A stretch of 64,000 nt of DNA from CATQHB01 sp965262595 (lineage in GTDB: Bacteria > Chloroflexota > Dehalococcoidia > Lucifugimonadales > UBA3495): the NCBI GenBank assembly GCA_965262595.1, contig OZ253548.1, positions 3,038,001 through 3,102,000 on the forward strand, written 5' to 3'. Each line of letters opens with the position of its first letter. The stretch's first letter is position 1. Below, in pieces: positions 51,582 through 60,889 of the stretch. The position numbers and the translations under genes were made by a program. The notes under the pieces were generated by a model. The model did no database searches, had not been told where the DNA came from, and was given only the letters and a program-made list of their open reading frames with translations.

Positions 51582-53023
51582 GAGTCGCCTGCGTGCTGGT
51601 CACTCACCTGAGAGCCAAAGTTGAGTTGAGAACTCGGCCGCACCTGAAGGATCGGCAGGTTCTGGTCGTTGACCGCTCCCGGGGGAGGCCCCTGGTCATC
51701 GATCACTTCCCGGCCGCCACCGGGGTTACCGCGGGAATGACCCTGGAACAGGCCCTGTCCCGCTGCGCCGACGGTGTCATTCTGGAAGCCGACGAACCCT
51801 CCTACCGGCGGGTGTTCCGACAGACGCTCCTTTCCTTGCAGGGAATCAGCGACCGGGTGGAAGGGGCGGAGTTGGGCACGGCCTACGTGCGTCTGGACGG
51901 CCTGGAAGAACTGTACGGCGGCGAGGCCCGGCTGGTTAATGCATTGCTCAACGCAACCCCCCAGGACCTGATGCCAAGGGTCGGGCTGGGGGACGCCAAG
52001 TTTCCCGCCTTTATCGCGGCCCGCACCAGCAGAGCTCTGGGGGCGGCGAAGGCGCCCCGGGACGTGGCCGGTTTTCTTGCTCCCCACTCCGTTGACCTCC
52101 TTCCCTTCTCTCCCGGGGTCAGGGACGAGATGCACCGCTTTGGTTTCCACACCATGGGAGACGTGGCTTCCATGAGAGAGGAGATGCTCATCGACCGGTT
52201 CGGTCCGGCCGGCAAAAAGGCATGGGAGCTCTCCCACGGTATAGACCCCAGTCCCCTGATCCCACTGAAGCATGAGGAGTCCATCGTGGAGCACACCTCT
52301 CTCCCCTTCTCCTCCACCTCGATGGAGTTTCTGCTGGCGGCAGTCAATATCCTTCTGAGAAGGGCTTATTCCCGGCCCCGGATGCGGGGGCGATATGCCG
52401 GCCGGGCGGCCCTGGAGTGCATTCTTTACCGTGAGGCACCCTGGGAAAAGGCGTTCAACTTCAAACAGGGCGTGGGCGACTGGGAGCGGGCTTCCCGGAT
52501 TGTCGGAAGCCAACTGGAGTCGGATTACCCCCGCGCTCCCGTGGAAGAGCTGACCCTGGGCCTCTCCAATCTCACCGGGGAGTCGGGGGTTCAGCTAAGT
52601 CTGCTGACGGAAGTGAAGGAGGGCCGGGAGCGGCGGTTGGCGGAGACGGACCGACAACTGCAAGCCCGGATGAACGGCAAACCCGCCTTGTACCGGGTGG
52701 TGGAGGTTGCCCCCTGGCACCCGGCGCCGGAGCTGCGCGCGCTTCAGGTACCCATTGACGCCACGGGAAGGCATGGTATGAAACCGCTGCTTCAGCCCGG
52801 CCCGGTGGTGGTCCGGGAGGGGCCGGAACGCCAGCCGGTGGCCCTGCAACTGGATAATCGGTGGCACCGGGTGGCCCACATCGAAGACCGGTGGTGCTTC
52901 GATCTCTGGTGGATGCGGGAACCCCTGACCCGCACCTATTACCGGGTGAGCCGGGAAGACGGGGGGCAAGTCACCCTGTTTCGGGACCAGCGGGAGGACT
53001 GCTGGTATCGGCAGGACTCCTAG
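51578..53023 (+). CDS. imuB: ImuB-like Y-family polymerase homologue
   Basis: Y-family protein of 481 residues that in mutasomes links DnaE2 to the sliding clamp. The N-terminus MRVACVLVTHLRAKVELRTR lacks the DMDAFF catalytic aspartate. Where true polymerases have the SxDE motif it reads YVRLDGLEELYGG, as in ImuB, so it should be catalytically inactive. A helix-hairpin-helix region (about 180-215, FGFHTMGDVASM) follows, then a little-finger-like domain and an ImuB-type C-terminal extension. It overlaps the preceding ORF by 4 nt and lies 15 nt before dnaE2. Confidence 0.88.
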   Translation: MRVACVLVTHLRAKVELRTRPHLKDRQVLVVDRSRGRPLVIDHFPAATGVTAGMTLEQALSRCADGVILEADEPSYRRVFRQTLLSLQGISDRVEGAELGTAYVRLDGLEELYGGEARLVNALLNATPQDLMPRVGLGDAKFPAFIAARTSRALGAAKAPRDVAGFLAPHSVDLLPFSPGVRDEMHRFGFHTMGDVASMREEMLIDRFGPAGKKAWELSHGIDPSPLIPLKHEESIVEHTSLPFSSTSMEFLLAAVNILLRRAYSRPRMRGRYAGRAALECILYREAPWEKAFNFKQGVGDWERASRIVGSQLESDYPRAPVEELTLGLSNLTGESGVQLSLLTEVKEGRERRLAETDRQLQARMNGKPALYRVVEVAPWHPAPELRALQVPIDATGRHGMKPLLQPGPVVVREGPERQPVALQLDNRWHRVAHIEDRWCFDLWWMREPLTRTYYRVSREDGGQVTLFRDQREDCWYRQDS

Positions 53024-53038
53024 AGCGGGGCTGGCTTC

Positions 53039-56000
53039 ATGGTTGCCGTTTACGCTGAACTGCACGTCAAGAGCTTCTATTCTTTTGGGTTGGGAGCGTC
53101 CCACACTCACGAGTTGCTGTCCCGGGCCGGAGAGTATGGGTATGCCTCCCTGGCCCTGACTGACACCAACCTGTGCGGCGCCCTGGAGTTTGCCCGGCTG
53201 GCCAACAGTCTGGGTATCCAGCCCATTACCGGGGGAGAACTGACCCTGACCGACGGCTCGCGGCTGACGCTCCTGGCCAGAACCCGGCAGGGCTACGCCA
53301 ACATCTGCCGCCTCTTCACCCTGGCTAATTCCGTCGACCGCCGGGAGCCGAGGCTGGACCCGGCGCACCTGGGCGATCACGCCGACGGAGTGGTCCTCCT
53401 GACCGGCGGCCGGGACGGGCCTCTCTCCAGGCTGATGCAGCCGGGCCGGCGCTGGGAAGCCCGGGAACTGCTGGGCCAATACCGGGAGTGGTACGGCCCG
53501 GACGCGGTGTACGTAGAGCTCCAGCAGAACTTCCTGAAGGGGGATACCGGACGCAACCGGGAGTTGGCGGCGTTGGCCCGCGATACCGGCATCCCGCCGG
53601 TGGCCACCAACGATGTTCACTACCATTCCCCGGAGCGGTACCGGTTGCAACACGCGTTGGTGGCCGCTAAACGCAACACCACCATCGACCAGGCCCTTCC
53701 CTTCATCAGGCCCAACCACCACCTTTCCCTGAAGCCCCTGGACCGGATGGAATATCTGTTCCGGCAGTATCCCGAGGCCGTCACCAACACCCGGAGAATC
53801 GCCGAGCAGTGCGACTTCAACCTCAGTACCGACCTGGGCTACACCCTGCCGGAATGCCCGGTACCGGAGGGGTACACCCCCGAGACCTACCTGAGGCGGC
53901 TCTGCTTCGAGGCGGCCCGGCGGCGTTACGGTTCAGTGTCGCCCCGGGTAGAGGAGCGTCTGGAGGAGGAGTTCCGGTTAATACGCAGGCACGGCCTGGC
54001 CGGATTCCTGCTGCTTTACCGGGAGATAGTCATCCTGGCCCAGGAGGTCATGGAGGAGCGCGGGCTGGCGCACCCGGAGACGCCGTTGGAGGAGCGGCCG
54101 CCGGGCCGGGGCCGGGGATCCTCGGTGGCCCTGCTGACCGGCTATCTCATCGGCATCAGCCACGTTGACCCCCTCCGGTGGAATCTGACCCTGGAGCGGT
54201 TCATCTCCGAGGATACTTCCCTGCTCCCCGACATCGACCTGGACTTTCCCCGCGCTCTGAGGGATGAACTCATCCGCCGGGTGCATCGCCGCTTTGGGCC
54301 GGAGCATGCCGTCCTGGCCGGGGCCATTGCCACCTACTCGGTGAAAGGCATCATCCAGGACTTGGGCAAGGCCCTGGGGCTGCCGGGGGAGGACCTCAAG
54401 AGGCTGTCCCGGCAGCTCCACTCCCACGACGGGGCCAGGCTGCGGGAGGAGATGTTGACGCTTCCCGTCTTCAGGGACTTGGTGGAGTCACCGGGGTGGC
54501 GGGATCTGGTGGAGCTTTCTCCCCAACTGATGCACGCTCCCCGGAGTCTGGGCCAGCACGTGGGGGGCATGATTCTGAGCGATTCCCCCATCTCCGGCAT
54601 GGTTCCCGTAAGGGCCGGAGCCATGGAGGGGCGCTACATCATGGACTGGAACAAGGACAGCGTGGCCGACGCCAACTTCGCCAAGATAGACCTCCTCTCC
54701 CTGCCGGTGCTGGACCAGATCGAGGAGGCCCTGGACCTCATTGCGGAGAGGGAAGGAAGGCGTATTGACCTGGGCCGGATGGACCTGGAGGACCCCAGCG
54801 TGTTCGACATGATCAATGCCGGGCGGTCCAAGGGAGTCTTCCTGCTCCAGTCGCCGGCCCAACTGAAGATGGGACAGCGGCTCGGGTCCCGCACCCTCCT
54901 CGACCTGGCTTACCAGGTGGCCCTTATCCGCCCCGGCGTCGGCGTCCAGGGCAGCGCGGTGTCCCAGTTCGTGGAACGGTACCGCCACGGGGCCTCCTGG
55001 GAGTACGACCATCCCCTGGAGCAGCGCGCCTTGGAGCGGGGCTACGGAATCATCGTCTGGCAGGAGCAGGTGGTCCAGCTAATTATGGACGTGGCGGGGA
55101 TGACCGCCGGCCAGGCCGATGAGGTCAGGAGGGCCTTTGCCCGGCCTAACGGTGAGCACCTGGTCGTCGCCCACCGGCAGCGATTCCTGGAAGGGGCCTT
55201 GAAGAACGGGGTCTCGGAGGAGGTTGCCGCAAAGATATTCGCCAAGATTAACGGCAGCTACATGTTCCCCGAGTCCCACTCCCACGCCTTTGCCGTCACC
55301 GCCTACCAGGCTGCCTGGCTCAAGCGCTATTACCCCCTGGAGTTCTTCGTCGGCCTGATTAACAATCAGCCGATGGGCTTCTACCCAATGGAGACGCTTA
55401 AGCAGGATGCCAGGCGCTTCGGCGTACCCTTCCTGAATCCTTGTGTGAACCGCAGCCGGGTGGATTGCGCCCCCGAGGAGGACTCGCTGCGTCTGGGACT
55501 GCGGTTTATCAAGGACGTTGGGGCGGAGTCGGCCCGGCTCATCGTGCAAGAAAGAACTGGGCACGGCTCCTACGCCGGCGCCGGAGACCTGGTACGGCGA
55601 ACCGGCCTGAAGCCCCAGGCGGTGTTGTCGCTGGTGATGGCCGGGGCCTTCGATTCCGTCACCGCCAACCGCAGGGAGGCCCTGTGGGATGCCGGTCTCT
55701 CCACCCGTCCCTCCAGGGACGGGCAGAGGGCCTTTCCGGTGTCGATGACCGGCAGAGTTCCGGAGCTTGCCGACTTCACCGCCTACGAGAGGATGACCGG
55801 CGAGTACCGGGTCATGGGTATCTATCCCAAGGGGCACCTTATGGAGTTCGTGCGGCCGACCCTCGGCCCCCAGGTGCTGCCCGCCGCCGCGGTGGAAGGG
55901 GTAAATGAAGGGGAGGAGGTCCTGGTGGCGGGCTGGCCCGTGGCCCGGCAGCATCCCAGGGGGCAGGACGGCACGGTGTTTGTGACCATCGAGGATGAGA

Positions 56001-56185
56001 CGGGGGATGTGCAGGTAATCCTGTGGCCCCAAGTCTTCCACCGGAGCCGCCGCCAGTTGGGGAGCCGGGTGCTCCTGGTCCGGGGCGTCGTCTCCCGGTG
56101 GGACGGCACTACCAACATTGTCGTATCCGAAGTACGGGGCGTCGCAGCCCACGTACCCATGCCTGCGGCCCACGACTGGCATTAA
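53039..56185 (+). CDS. dnaE2: Error-prone DNA polymerase III alpha subunit DnaE2
   Basis: C-family polymerase of 1048 residues for translesion synthesis and induced mutagenesis. The PHP domain is degenerate: ELHVKSFYSF in place of HxHTxYS, and LTDTNLCGAL in place of TDHxxxxG, so metal-dependent proofreading is unlikely. Palm motif PDIDLDFPRALRDE (near residue 396) and KIDLLSLPVLDQ (near 548) supply the catalytic aspartates. A helix-hairpin-helix region and an OB domain (about 955-1035) end the protein. Third gene of the SOS operon. Its DNA is visibly richer in GGG/CCC and G/C-ending codons than its neighbours, suggesting transfer of the cassette. Confidence 0.95.
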   Translation: MVAVYAELHVKSFYSFGLGASHTHELLSRAGEYGYASLALTDTNLCGALEFARLANSLGIQPITGGELTLTDGSRLTLLARTRQGYANICRLFTLANSVDRREPRLDPAHLGDHADGVVLLTGGRDGPLSRLMQPGRRWEARELLGQYREWYGPDAVYVELQQNFLKGDTGRNRELAALARDTGIPPVATNDVHYHSPERYRLQHALVAAKRNTTIDQALPFIRPNHHLSLKPLDRMEYLFRQYPEAVTNTRRIAEQCDFNLSTDLGYTLPECPVPEGYTPETYLRRLCFEAARRRYGSVSPRVEERLEEEFRLIRRHGLAGFLLLYREIVILAQEVMEERGLAHPETPLEERPPGRGRGSSVALLTGYLIGISHVDPLRWNLTLERFISEDTSLLPDIDLDFPRALRDELIRRVHRRFGPEHAVLAGAIATYSVKGIIQDLGKALGLPGEDLKRLSRQLHSHDGARLREEMLTLPVFRDLVESPGWRDLVELSPQLMHAPRSLGQHVGGMILSDSPISGMVPVRAGAMEGRYIMDWNKDSVADANFAKIDLLSLPVLDQIEEALDLIAEREGRRIDLGRMDLEDPSVFDMINAGRSKGVFLLQSPAQLKMGQRLGSRTLLDLAYQVALIRPGVGVQGSAVSQFVERYRHGASWEYDHPLEQRALERGYGIIVWQEQVVQLIMDVAGMTAGQADEVRRAFARPNGEHLVVAHRQRFLEGALKNGVSEEVAAKIFAKINGSYMFPESHSHAFAVTAYQAAWLKRYYPLEFFVGLINNQPMGFYPMETLKQDARRFGVPFLNPCVNRSRVDCAPEEDSLRLGLRFIKDVGAESARLIVQERTGHGSYAGAGDLVRRTGLKPQAVLSLVMAGAFDSVTANRREALWDAGLSTRPSRDGQRAFPVSMTGRVPELADFTAYERMTGEYRVMGIYPKGHLMEFVRPTLGPQVLPAAAVEGVNEGEEVLVAGWPVARQHPRGQDGTVFVTIEDETGDVQVILWPQVFHRSRRQLGSRVLLVRGVVSRWDGTTNIVVSEVRGVAAHVPMPAAHDWH

Positions 56186-56382
56186 GCAATTACTTTAGCC
56201 TTAGCCGATACCGTTCCTGATTTCCAAATCGCGCTTGCCGGAAAAGGGGAACTGCCGTGGGCCGGCTCACGCCGGAAGACGGATTTCCCTCCTGCCCTTA
56301 ACCCCGGCCACCGGCCGTTTCGAGAACATCGCCCCCGGATTATCCTCCGCCCAGACCCAAAGCCGGGTCCGGGTTGCCACGC

Positions 56383-57264
56383 TTAGTCCTGATTGTACCA
56401 ATCCGGATGAACTGCTTGAATGCCGAGTTGAGGCCAGGCGGCCGGGGCGCCGCATCGCTCCAGCCGCTCTTCCAGGGGCAGCGCGTCGTCCCAGTGGTAG
56501 GCAATAATGCGGCGGCCGTTCCAATGGCTGGCGGCGTCGGAAGCAATCCAGACTACGGGCGACTGCATCACTTCGGGTTGGATCAGAGTGTTGGCGCCGG
56601 TTCCTTCCGGCGGCAATACCATATTGGTGGCAGTCGCGCCGCCCGGTGTAAGTACGTTGGCGGTAACGCCGGTCCCCTCCAGGTCCTGGGCCATAATGGC
56701 GACCAGGGCTTCGTGACCGGCTTTGGATGGCCCGTAAGGCGCGCCTCCCTTGCGCCACATGGTATCCATACTGGTGGTGACACTGATTATGCGGCCATGC
56801 CCCTGCCGCACCATGTAACCGGCAACGGCTTGGGACATTATGAACGGCCCGCTCAGGTTCACGGCGATAACCCGTAACCAGCCGGAGGGTTCAATGTTCC
56901 AAAAGTCGGTCTGCCTGCCGGTTTCTCCCGGGGAAGTGAATCCGCCGGACCGCAGATTGATCCCGGCGTTATTGACCAGAATGTGCAGTCCGCCCATCTC
57001 ACTGATCGTTCGTTCAACCGCCTGGCGCGCCGATTCCGGGTCGGTCACGTCGGCGATGATTGGCAGCACTGAGTCATCGCCCCCTAATTCCCGCATATCG
57101 TTGGCCGTTTGCTCCAGCCAATCTTCGTTAATGTCCAGCATGGCGACGCGTGCTCCGGCCCGCACCAGGGCGGTGGTTATCGAGCGTCCCATGCCGATCG
57201 GACTCGCCGCTCCGGTCACGATGGCGACTCTGCCCTGCAAAACTTCTGATGCTGCTGCTGTCAT
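56383..57264 (-). CDS. Short-chain dehydrogenase/reductase
   Basis: Classical SDR of 293 residues, NAD(P)-dependent. The cofactor loop is TGAASPIGMGR (17-27), NNAG is near residue 97, catalytic Ser lies in SVTTSMD and the YxxxK pair in APYGPSKAGHE. Asp at the end of beta-2 (AMLDINED) favours NAD over NADP. About 45 residues after the Rossmann core (RIIAYHWDDALP onward) form a long C-terminal extension. AGGA precedes ATG 57264 closely. It is divergent from the LLM oxidoreductase gene. Confidence 0.93.
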   Translation of the reverse strand: MTAAASEVLQGRVAIVTGAASPIGMGRSITTALVRAGARVAMLDINEDWLEQTANDMRELGGDDSVLPIIADVTDPESARQAVERTISEMGGLHILVNNAGINLRSGGFTSPGETGRQTDFWNIEPSGWLRVIAVNLSGPFIMSQAVAGYMVRQGHGRIISVTTSMDTMWRKGGAPYGPSKAGHEALVAIMAQDLEGTGVTANVLTPGGATATNMVLPPEGTGANTLIQPEVMQSPVVWIASDAASHWNGRRIIAYHWDDALPLEERLERCGAPAAWPQLGIQAVHPDWYNQD

Positions 57265-57280
57265 TTTCCTGCTCCCTATG

Positions 57281-57360
57281 TTCTATGCTTAAAGGTTCTA
57301 TGCTTAAAGGTTCTATGCTTAAAGGTTCTATGCTTAAAGGTTCTATGCTTGAAGGTTCTA
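57281..57360. repeat. 15-bp tandem repeat, five copies plus a partial
   Basis: TTCTATGCTTAAAGG is repeated at 57281, 57296, 57311, 57326 and 57341 (last copy one change). It lies in the transcribed leader of the SDR gene, between promoter 57476-57504 and the ATG. Confidence 0.92.
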
Positions 57361-57475
57361 TGCGCGATAAGAAACCGCCGGAGTCGGTAGAAACTTGTGG
57401 TATGAGTCGGGATTTGTCCTGGTTTCTGCGGCTTCAGAAACCCACCGGAAGAGGCGTTGCGGTCCCCGCGCCGCC

Positions 57476-57504
57476 ATTATACGTTGCGGCTCCACAAGCA
57501 ACAA
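57476..57504 (-). promoter_or_regulatory. Promoter of the SDR gene
   Basis: Minus strand TTGTTG (57504-57499), 17-nt spacer, TATAAT (57481-57476). The leader of about 205 nt contains the 15-bp repeat array. No gene is supported in the 57265-57863 gap. Confidence 0.6.
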
Positions 57505-57762
57505 CGTTCCCCTGGGTTTTGGTTCCTGGATCTCTATCACCTCCTCAACGACTATCGGGCATTCCCGCGGTCAACAGTTCAGACGGGTTCCCAAGCGAGC
57601 CGGTTCTTATCCTGATGCCATGTGTTGGATTGGTGATTTCTTCCCAGCCTTGCTCCCCGGCCCGGACTAATGCCTGGAGCGTTGGACAAACTGTCCGCCG
57701 CGCGATCACCCGTAGGGCAAGAAGTAGTAAGGCAAGAAGCAGTAGGGCAAATGCCCCGGCAG

Positions 57763-57791
57763 TTGAATCCCGCTGGGGCCGAAGTTATACT
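57763..57791 (+). promoter_or_regulatory. Promoter of the LLM oxidoreductase gene
   Basis: TTGAAT (57763-57768), 17-nt spacer, TATACT (57786-57791), about 65 nt before the start codon. Confidence 0.6.
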
Positions 57792-57863
57792 CGCCGCACA
57801 ATCACCGAAAACTGAAAACCAATCTAGCAAGAATACTGCAATCGGCCGATAGCGGCAGGAGTC

Positions 57864-58919
57864 ATGATGCGCTTCGGACACTTTTTCTATCCGATGAAAT
57901 TCGACGACTCCCGGGACGAGCAGGCGATACAGGAGTGTCTGGCGGAAGCCGAACTTGTCGAGGAGCTGGGATTCGACGCTATTTGGCTTGCCGAGCATTA
58001 TTTCACCGGCGAGTGCGTTTACGGCGACCCGCTGGTCTTTGCCAGCGCCCTGGCGGTCAAGACCAAAAGGATCGAGCTGGGATTTGGAATCCTGGAACTT
58101 CCGCTGCACAACCCGGTGCGGGTGGCGATCCAGACCGCCTTGTTGGACAACCTGTGCCAGGGACGCTTGATCGTGGGGACGGCGAAAGGCTCCAATTACA
58201 ATGCCTACGAATACATCGGGTTTGGCTCCAACCCGAAACTGGGAGCGGAGCAGATGGAAGAGGCCGAAGAATTGCTGGTCAAGGCCTGGACCACCGACAA
58301 TCTGGAATTCAAGGGCAAGTACTACCAGGCTTCCTTCCCCTCGGTGCGGCCTCGGCCCTACCAGAAGCCGCATCCCCGCCTGGCGCGGGCCTGTCTCAAC
58401 GACCAATCGATCAAAGAGATGGGGCGTATCGGACGTCCCATCCTGCTACGGGGCCGCTCCACCAACTCGACCGCCGCCAACATCCGGTTGTACCGGCAAG
58501 CTATGGAGGAGGCCGGTTTTGACGAAGCGGCCATAGAGCGTAACCTGGACCAGATATGGGTTTGGCGCGAGATGCACCTGGCGGAAACCGACGAGCAGGC
58601 GTTGAACGAGTTTCTGCCGGCACAGCATGAGGCGTTCACCAGGATGGAGGGCTACCGTACGCGTTGGAATCCGGCCGAGTACCAAATGGAACGGCAGGCC
58701 CCGCCGATGGGCCGCGAGGGATACGCCGCGACACCGGACCCGGACGCCTCCGAAAATGTGGTCGGAAGTCCCGGCAGGGTGGCGGAACAGTTGGCCCAAA
58801 TGCGCGACGCAGGCATTCGAAACCTGATGCTCACCAATCGGGGCCTTATGTCCCAGGAAAAAACCGTTGCGTCACTAAAGCTTTTGAGCGAGCGGGTGAT
58901 GCCCCTCTTCCGCGACTAG
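57864..58919 (+). CDS. LLM-class flavin-dependent oxidoreductase
   Basis: Bacterial-luciferase-like TIM-barrel monooxygenase of 351 residues. Typical signatures are ELGFDAIWLAEHYFTG near residue 35, IELGFGILELPLHNPVRVA and the FMN-loop region GRLIVGTAKGSNYNAYEYIG. The C-terminal GSPGRVAEQLAQMRDAGIRN is the common LLM tail. AGGAG lies 5 nt before ATG 57864; the second ATG (57867) is equally possible. Needs FMNH2 or F420H2; the sequence does not discriminate. Monocistronic. Confidence 0.93.
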   Translation: MMRFGHFFYPMKFDDSRDEQAIQECLAEAELVEELGFDAIWLAEHYFTGECVYGDPLVFASALAVKTKRIELGFGILELPLHNPVRVAIQTALLDNLCQGRLIVGTAKGSNYNAYEYIGFGSNPKLGAEQMEEAEELLVKAWTTDNLEFKGKYYQASFPSVRPRPYQKPHPRLARACLNDQSIKEMGRIGRPILLRGRSTNSTAANIRLYRQAMEEAGFDEAAIERNLDQIWVWREMHLAETDEQALNEFLPAQHEAFTRMEGYRTRWNPAEYQMERQAPPMGREGYAATPDPDASENVVGSPGRVAEQLAQMRDAGIRNLMLTNRGLMSQEKTVASLKLLSERVMPLFRD

Positions 58920-59233
58920 CTACATAGGAATATAAAAGGAACCGGCCCGCGATACCGGAATCGAAAACAAGAGCCTGACTGTGGTTTCCGTCGCCTGGTA
59001 TTGGGCCGTTGTTGCAAATATTGCTCGGCGGTTCAAGACCTGGAACTTGATGCGGTGATGGAGGTTCGGCCAATAGCCGGTGACCGGCGAGCGCCGGTGG
59101 CCGGGCGGTGTTGACGAATGCCCGACTTTCCTGGAACATAGAGTCAATTTCCCGGCATCATTCCGCTCGCGGCAGCCCGCCGCTGACTATCTTCCAAGGC
59201 CATATCTCGATCCTGTTATGTAGGAGGATGAAT
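58920..59233. other. Gap between LLM oxidoreductase and beta-propeller genes
   Basis: About 310 bp without a supportable gene or clear promoter; a frame extending the next gene to 59108 has no ribosome site and is rejected. Confidence 0.4.
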
Positions 59234-60229
59234 ATGTCTCAAGACACCACAATATACGTTGGCATGCACGACGGTGTTTGCGCCGTCAACAGCTCAGACG
59301 ATGGCAAGACCTGGCAACAGCGTCCGGTAACGCCTCTGGCCCACGCGGCGGCCCGCTTGACGGCGAGCCCGGCCGACCCCCGGCGGGCCTATCTGGCAGC
59401 GTACGAGGCGGGGGTGTACCGCACCGATGACGGTGGGTTAACTTGGAACCATCTTGACTCCTATCCCACCGACTACGCCCATAGCGTGTTGGCCCATCCC
59501 GCCGAGGCGGAAACGGTATATGTGGGCAGTGAGCCGGCGGCGATCTTCCGTTCCGCGGACGGGGGGAACACCTGGGAAGAATTCGTCGGCTTTCGCGCCG
59601 TGCCGGAATCGGCCGAGTGGGGATTCCATGCGCCGACTCGTGACTCCCACGTAAGGGACCTTCGTGCGGCTCCCAACGACCCCGCCAACTTGTATGCCGG
59701 CATTGAGGTGGGTGGAATGGTCCGCTCCCGCGACGGCGGAGCTAGCTGGCAGCAATTGCCGGGTCTGGACGCCGACATCCACTGCGTGAACCTCAGCCAC
59801 GATCGCCCCGGCAGTGTTTACGTTGCCACGGCCAGCGCTCCCTACCGCTCCGACGACGGGGGAGGCCAGTGGGAGCTAATCAACACCGGACTGGACCGCC
59901 GGTACACCTTGCACATCGCAGCAGCCCCGGATGACGCCGACCTGGTGTTGGTAACGGTGTCGGCCAACGCCCGACGTAACAGCCCCCAGTTCTACCGGTC
60001 CACCGACGGAGGCCGGAGTTGGAAGCTGGTCGAAGGGCTGGGAGAGGGGGAGAACCCCGAAGATATGGTAGTGGCTTTCGATTGGGACCCCCTGCAGCCG
60101 GACCGCGCTTACGCCGGCACCGACGGCGGCAAGCTTTACCACAGTGGGGACCGCGGCGTAACCTGGGAACAATTGCCGGTGAACCTTTCCTCGGTAGCGG
60201 TCGGCGCCATGGTAGTGGGAAAGGGCTAG
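59234..60229 (+). CDS. Asp-box (BNR/sialidase-like) beta-propeller protein
   Basis: All-beta protein of 331 residues with seven Asp-box-type motifs, such as RTDDGGLTW, RSADGGNTW, RSRDGGASW, RSTDGGRSW and HSGDRGVTW, spaced by about 40-60 residues, consistent with a propeller of about seven blades as in HCF136/YCF48 or sortilin-like proteins. There is no signal peptide, so it is probably cytoplasmic. GGAGG lies 6 nt before ATG 59234; an ATG two codons earlier is too close to it. No sialidase catalytic residues are evident. A binding or assembly role is inferred. Confidence 0.87.
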   Translation: MSQDTTIYVGMHDGVCAVNSSDDGKTWQQRPVTPLAHAAARLTASPADPRRAYLAAYEAGVYRTDDGGLTWNHLDSYPTDYAHSVLAHPAEAETVYVGSEPAAIFRSADGGNTWEEFVGFRAVPESAEWGFHAPTRDSHVRDLRAAPNDPANLYAGIEVGGMVRSRDGGASWQQLPGLDADIHCVNLSHDRPGSVYVATASAPYRSDDGGGQWELINTGLDRRYTLHIAAAPDDADLVLVTVSANARRNSPQFYRSTDGGRSWKLVEGLGEGENPEDMVVAFDWDPLQPDRAYAGTDGGKLYHSGDRGVTWEQLPVNLSSVAVGAMVVGKG

Positions 60230-60328
60230 ACTTCCGAGTCTCCGGCGCCGCCTGTCCCTGCCGGTCCGCCTTTTATTTATCGGGTATCGCCTTACCCCTA
60301 GTCCGTGGTGTGGTAGGCGAAAATCTTT

Positions 60329-60369
60329 GCCCCGGGGGCCTCGTCCTCCGGGGCTACTTTTATATTTTC
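60329..60369 (+). terminator. Intrinsic terminator after the beta-propeller gene
   Basis: GCCCCGG (60329-60335) pairs with CCGGGGC (60348-60354), followed by TACTTTTATATTTT. Confidence 0.7.
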
Positions 60370-60455
60370 CGGTTTATTCGATGTTCCGGTTACGGATTGC
60401 TGCTACGTTGGGCCGCTCTTTGGGTGGGTCGGCGACGGCCGGCCGTAGCCTGGTT

Positions 60456-60500
60456 ACTGAACGATTGCTGAACGGTTGCTGAACGATTGTCTGAACGAAT
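60456..60500. repeat. 11-bp imperfect tandem repeat, four copies
   Basis: CTGAACGATTG-type units at about 60457, 60468, 60479 and 60491. They lie in a 660-bp gap (60230-60889) without a gene. Confidence 0.8.
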
Positions 60501-60744
60501 ATCTGATGGTTGTCTTATGATTGCCGCATGGAAGCCGATTCTTAATCTTTTGGCAGCGGAATAGTAGCAGGGTGGCGGGAGAGACTAGGAGTCAAAAGCC
60601 GACTCAAAACTCCGGGCGAACCGCTTGAACTCCGCGGAACTTGGGTTTTATACTGCTCGCCCGGGGCATCCGTTCCAGGTTTAGACTCGTACTAGTAAAG
60701 AGACTACCGCAGGACTGGCGGTTAGGCCCGTAAATCGGCACCGC

Positions 60745-60889
60745 AGATTATTGACAATAATTAATATTCCTACTACAAAATATAACTTCTCAATAAATTA
60801 CAAAGTTTTTGTGGATAATAAATGATAAACTAGTATTTTATAGCTTATAAATCAATATGATATATTATATAGAATAAGGAGAGAAGGAT
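60745..60889 (+). promoter_or_regulatory. AT-rich promoter region of the zinc-ribbon gene
   Basis: About 145 bp of mostly A and T, in sharp contrast to the surroundings. It contains TTGACA (60751-60756), a 17-nt spacer and TACAAA (60774-60779), then ATATTATATAG-like strings. AAGGAGAGAAGG leads into the start codon. It could act as a strong promoter with UP-like elements or as a bent/unwinding region. Confidence 0.55.

Noticed and set aside
51428..56182. Long minus frames (up to 375 codons) across imuB and dnaE2
   Set aside because: High-GC shadows of genes with clear family motifs on the + strand.
57150..57815. + frame containing repeated SMLKG peptides
   Set aside because: It translates the 15-bp leader repeat antisense to the SDR transcript and has no family.
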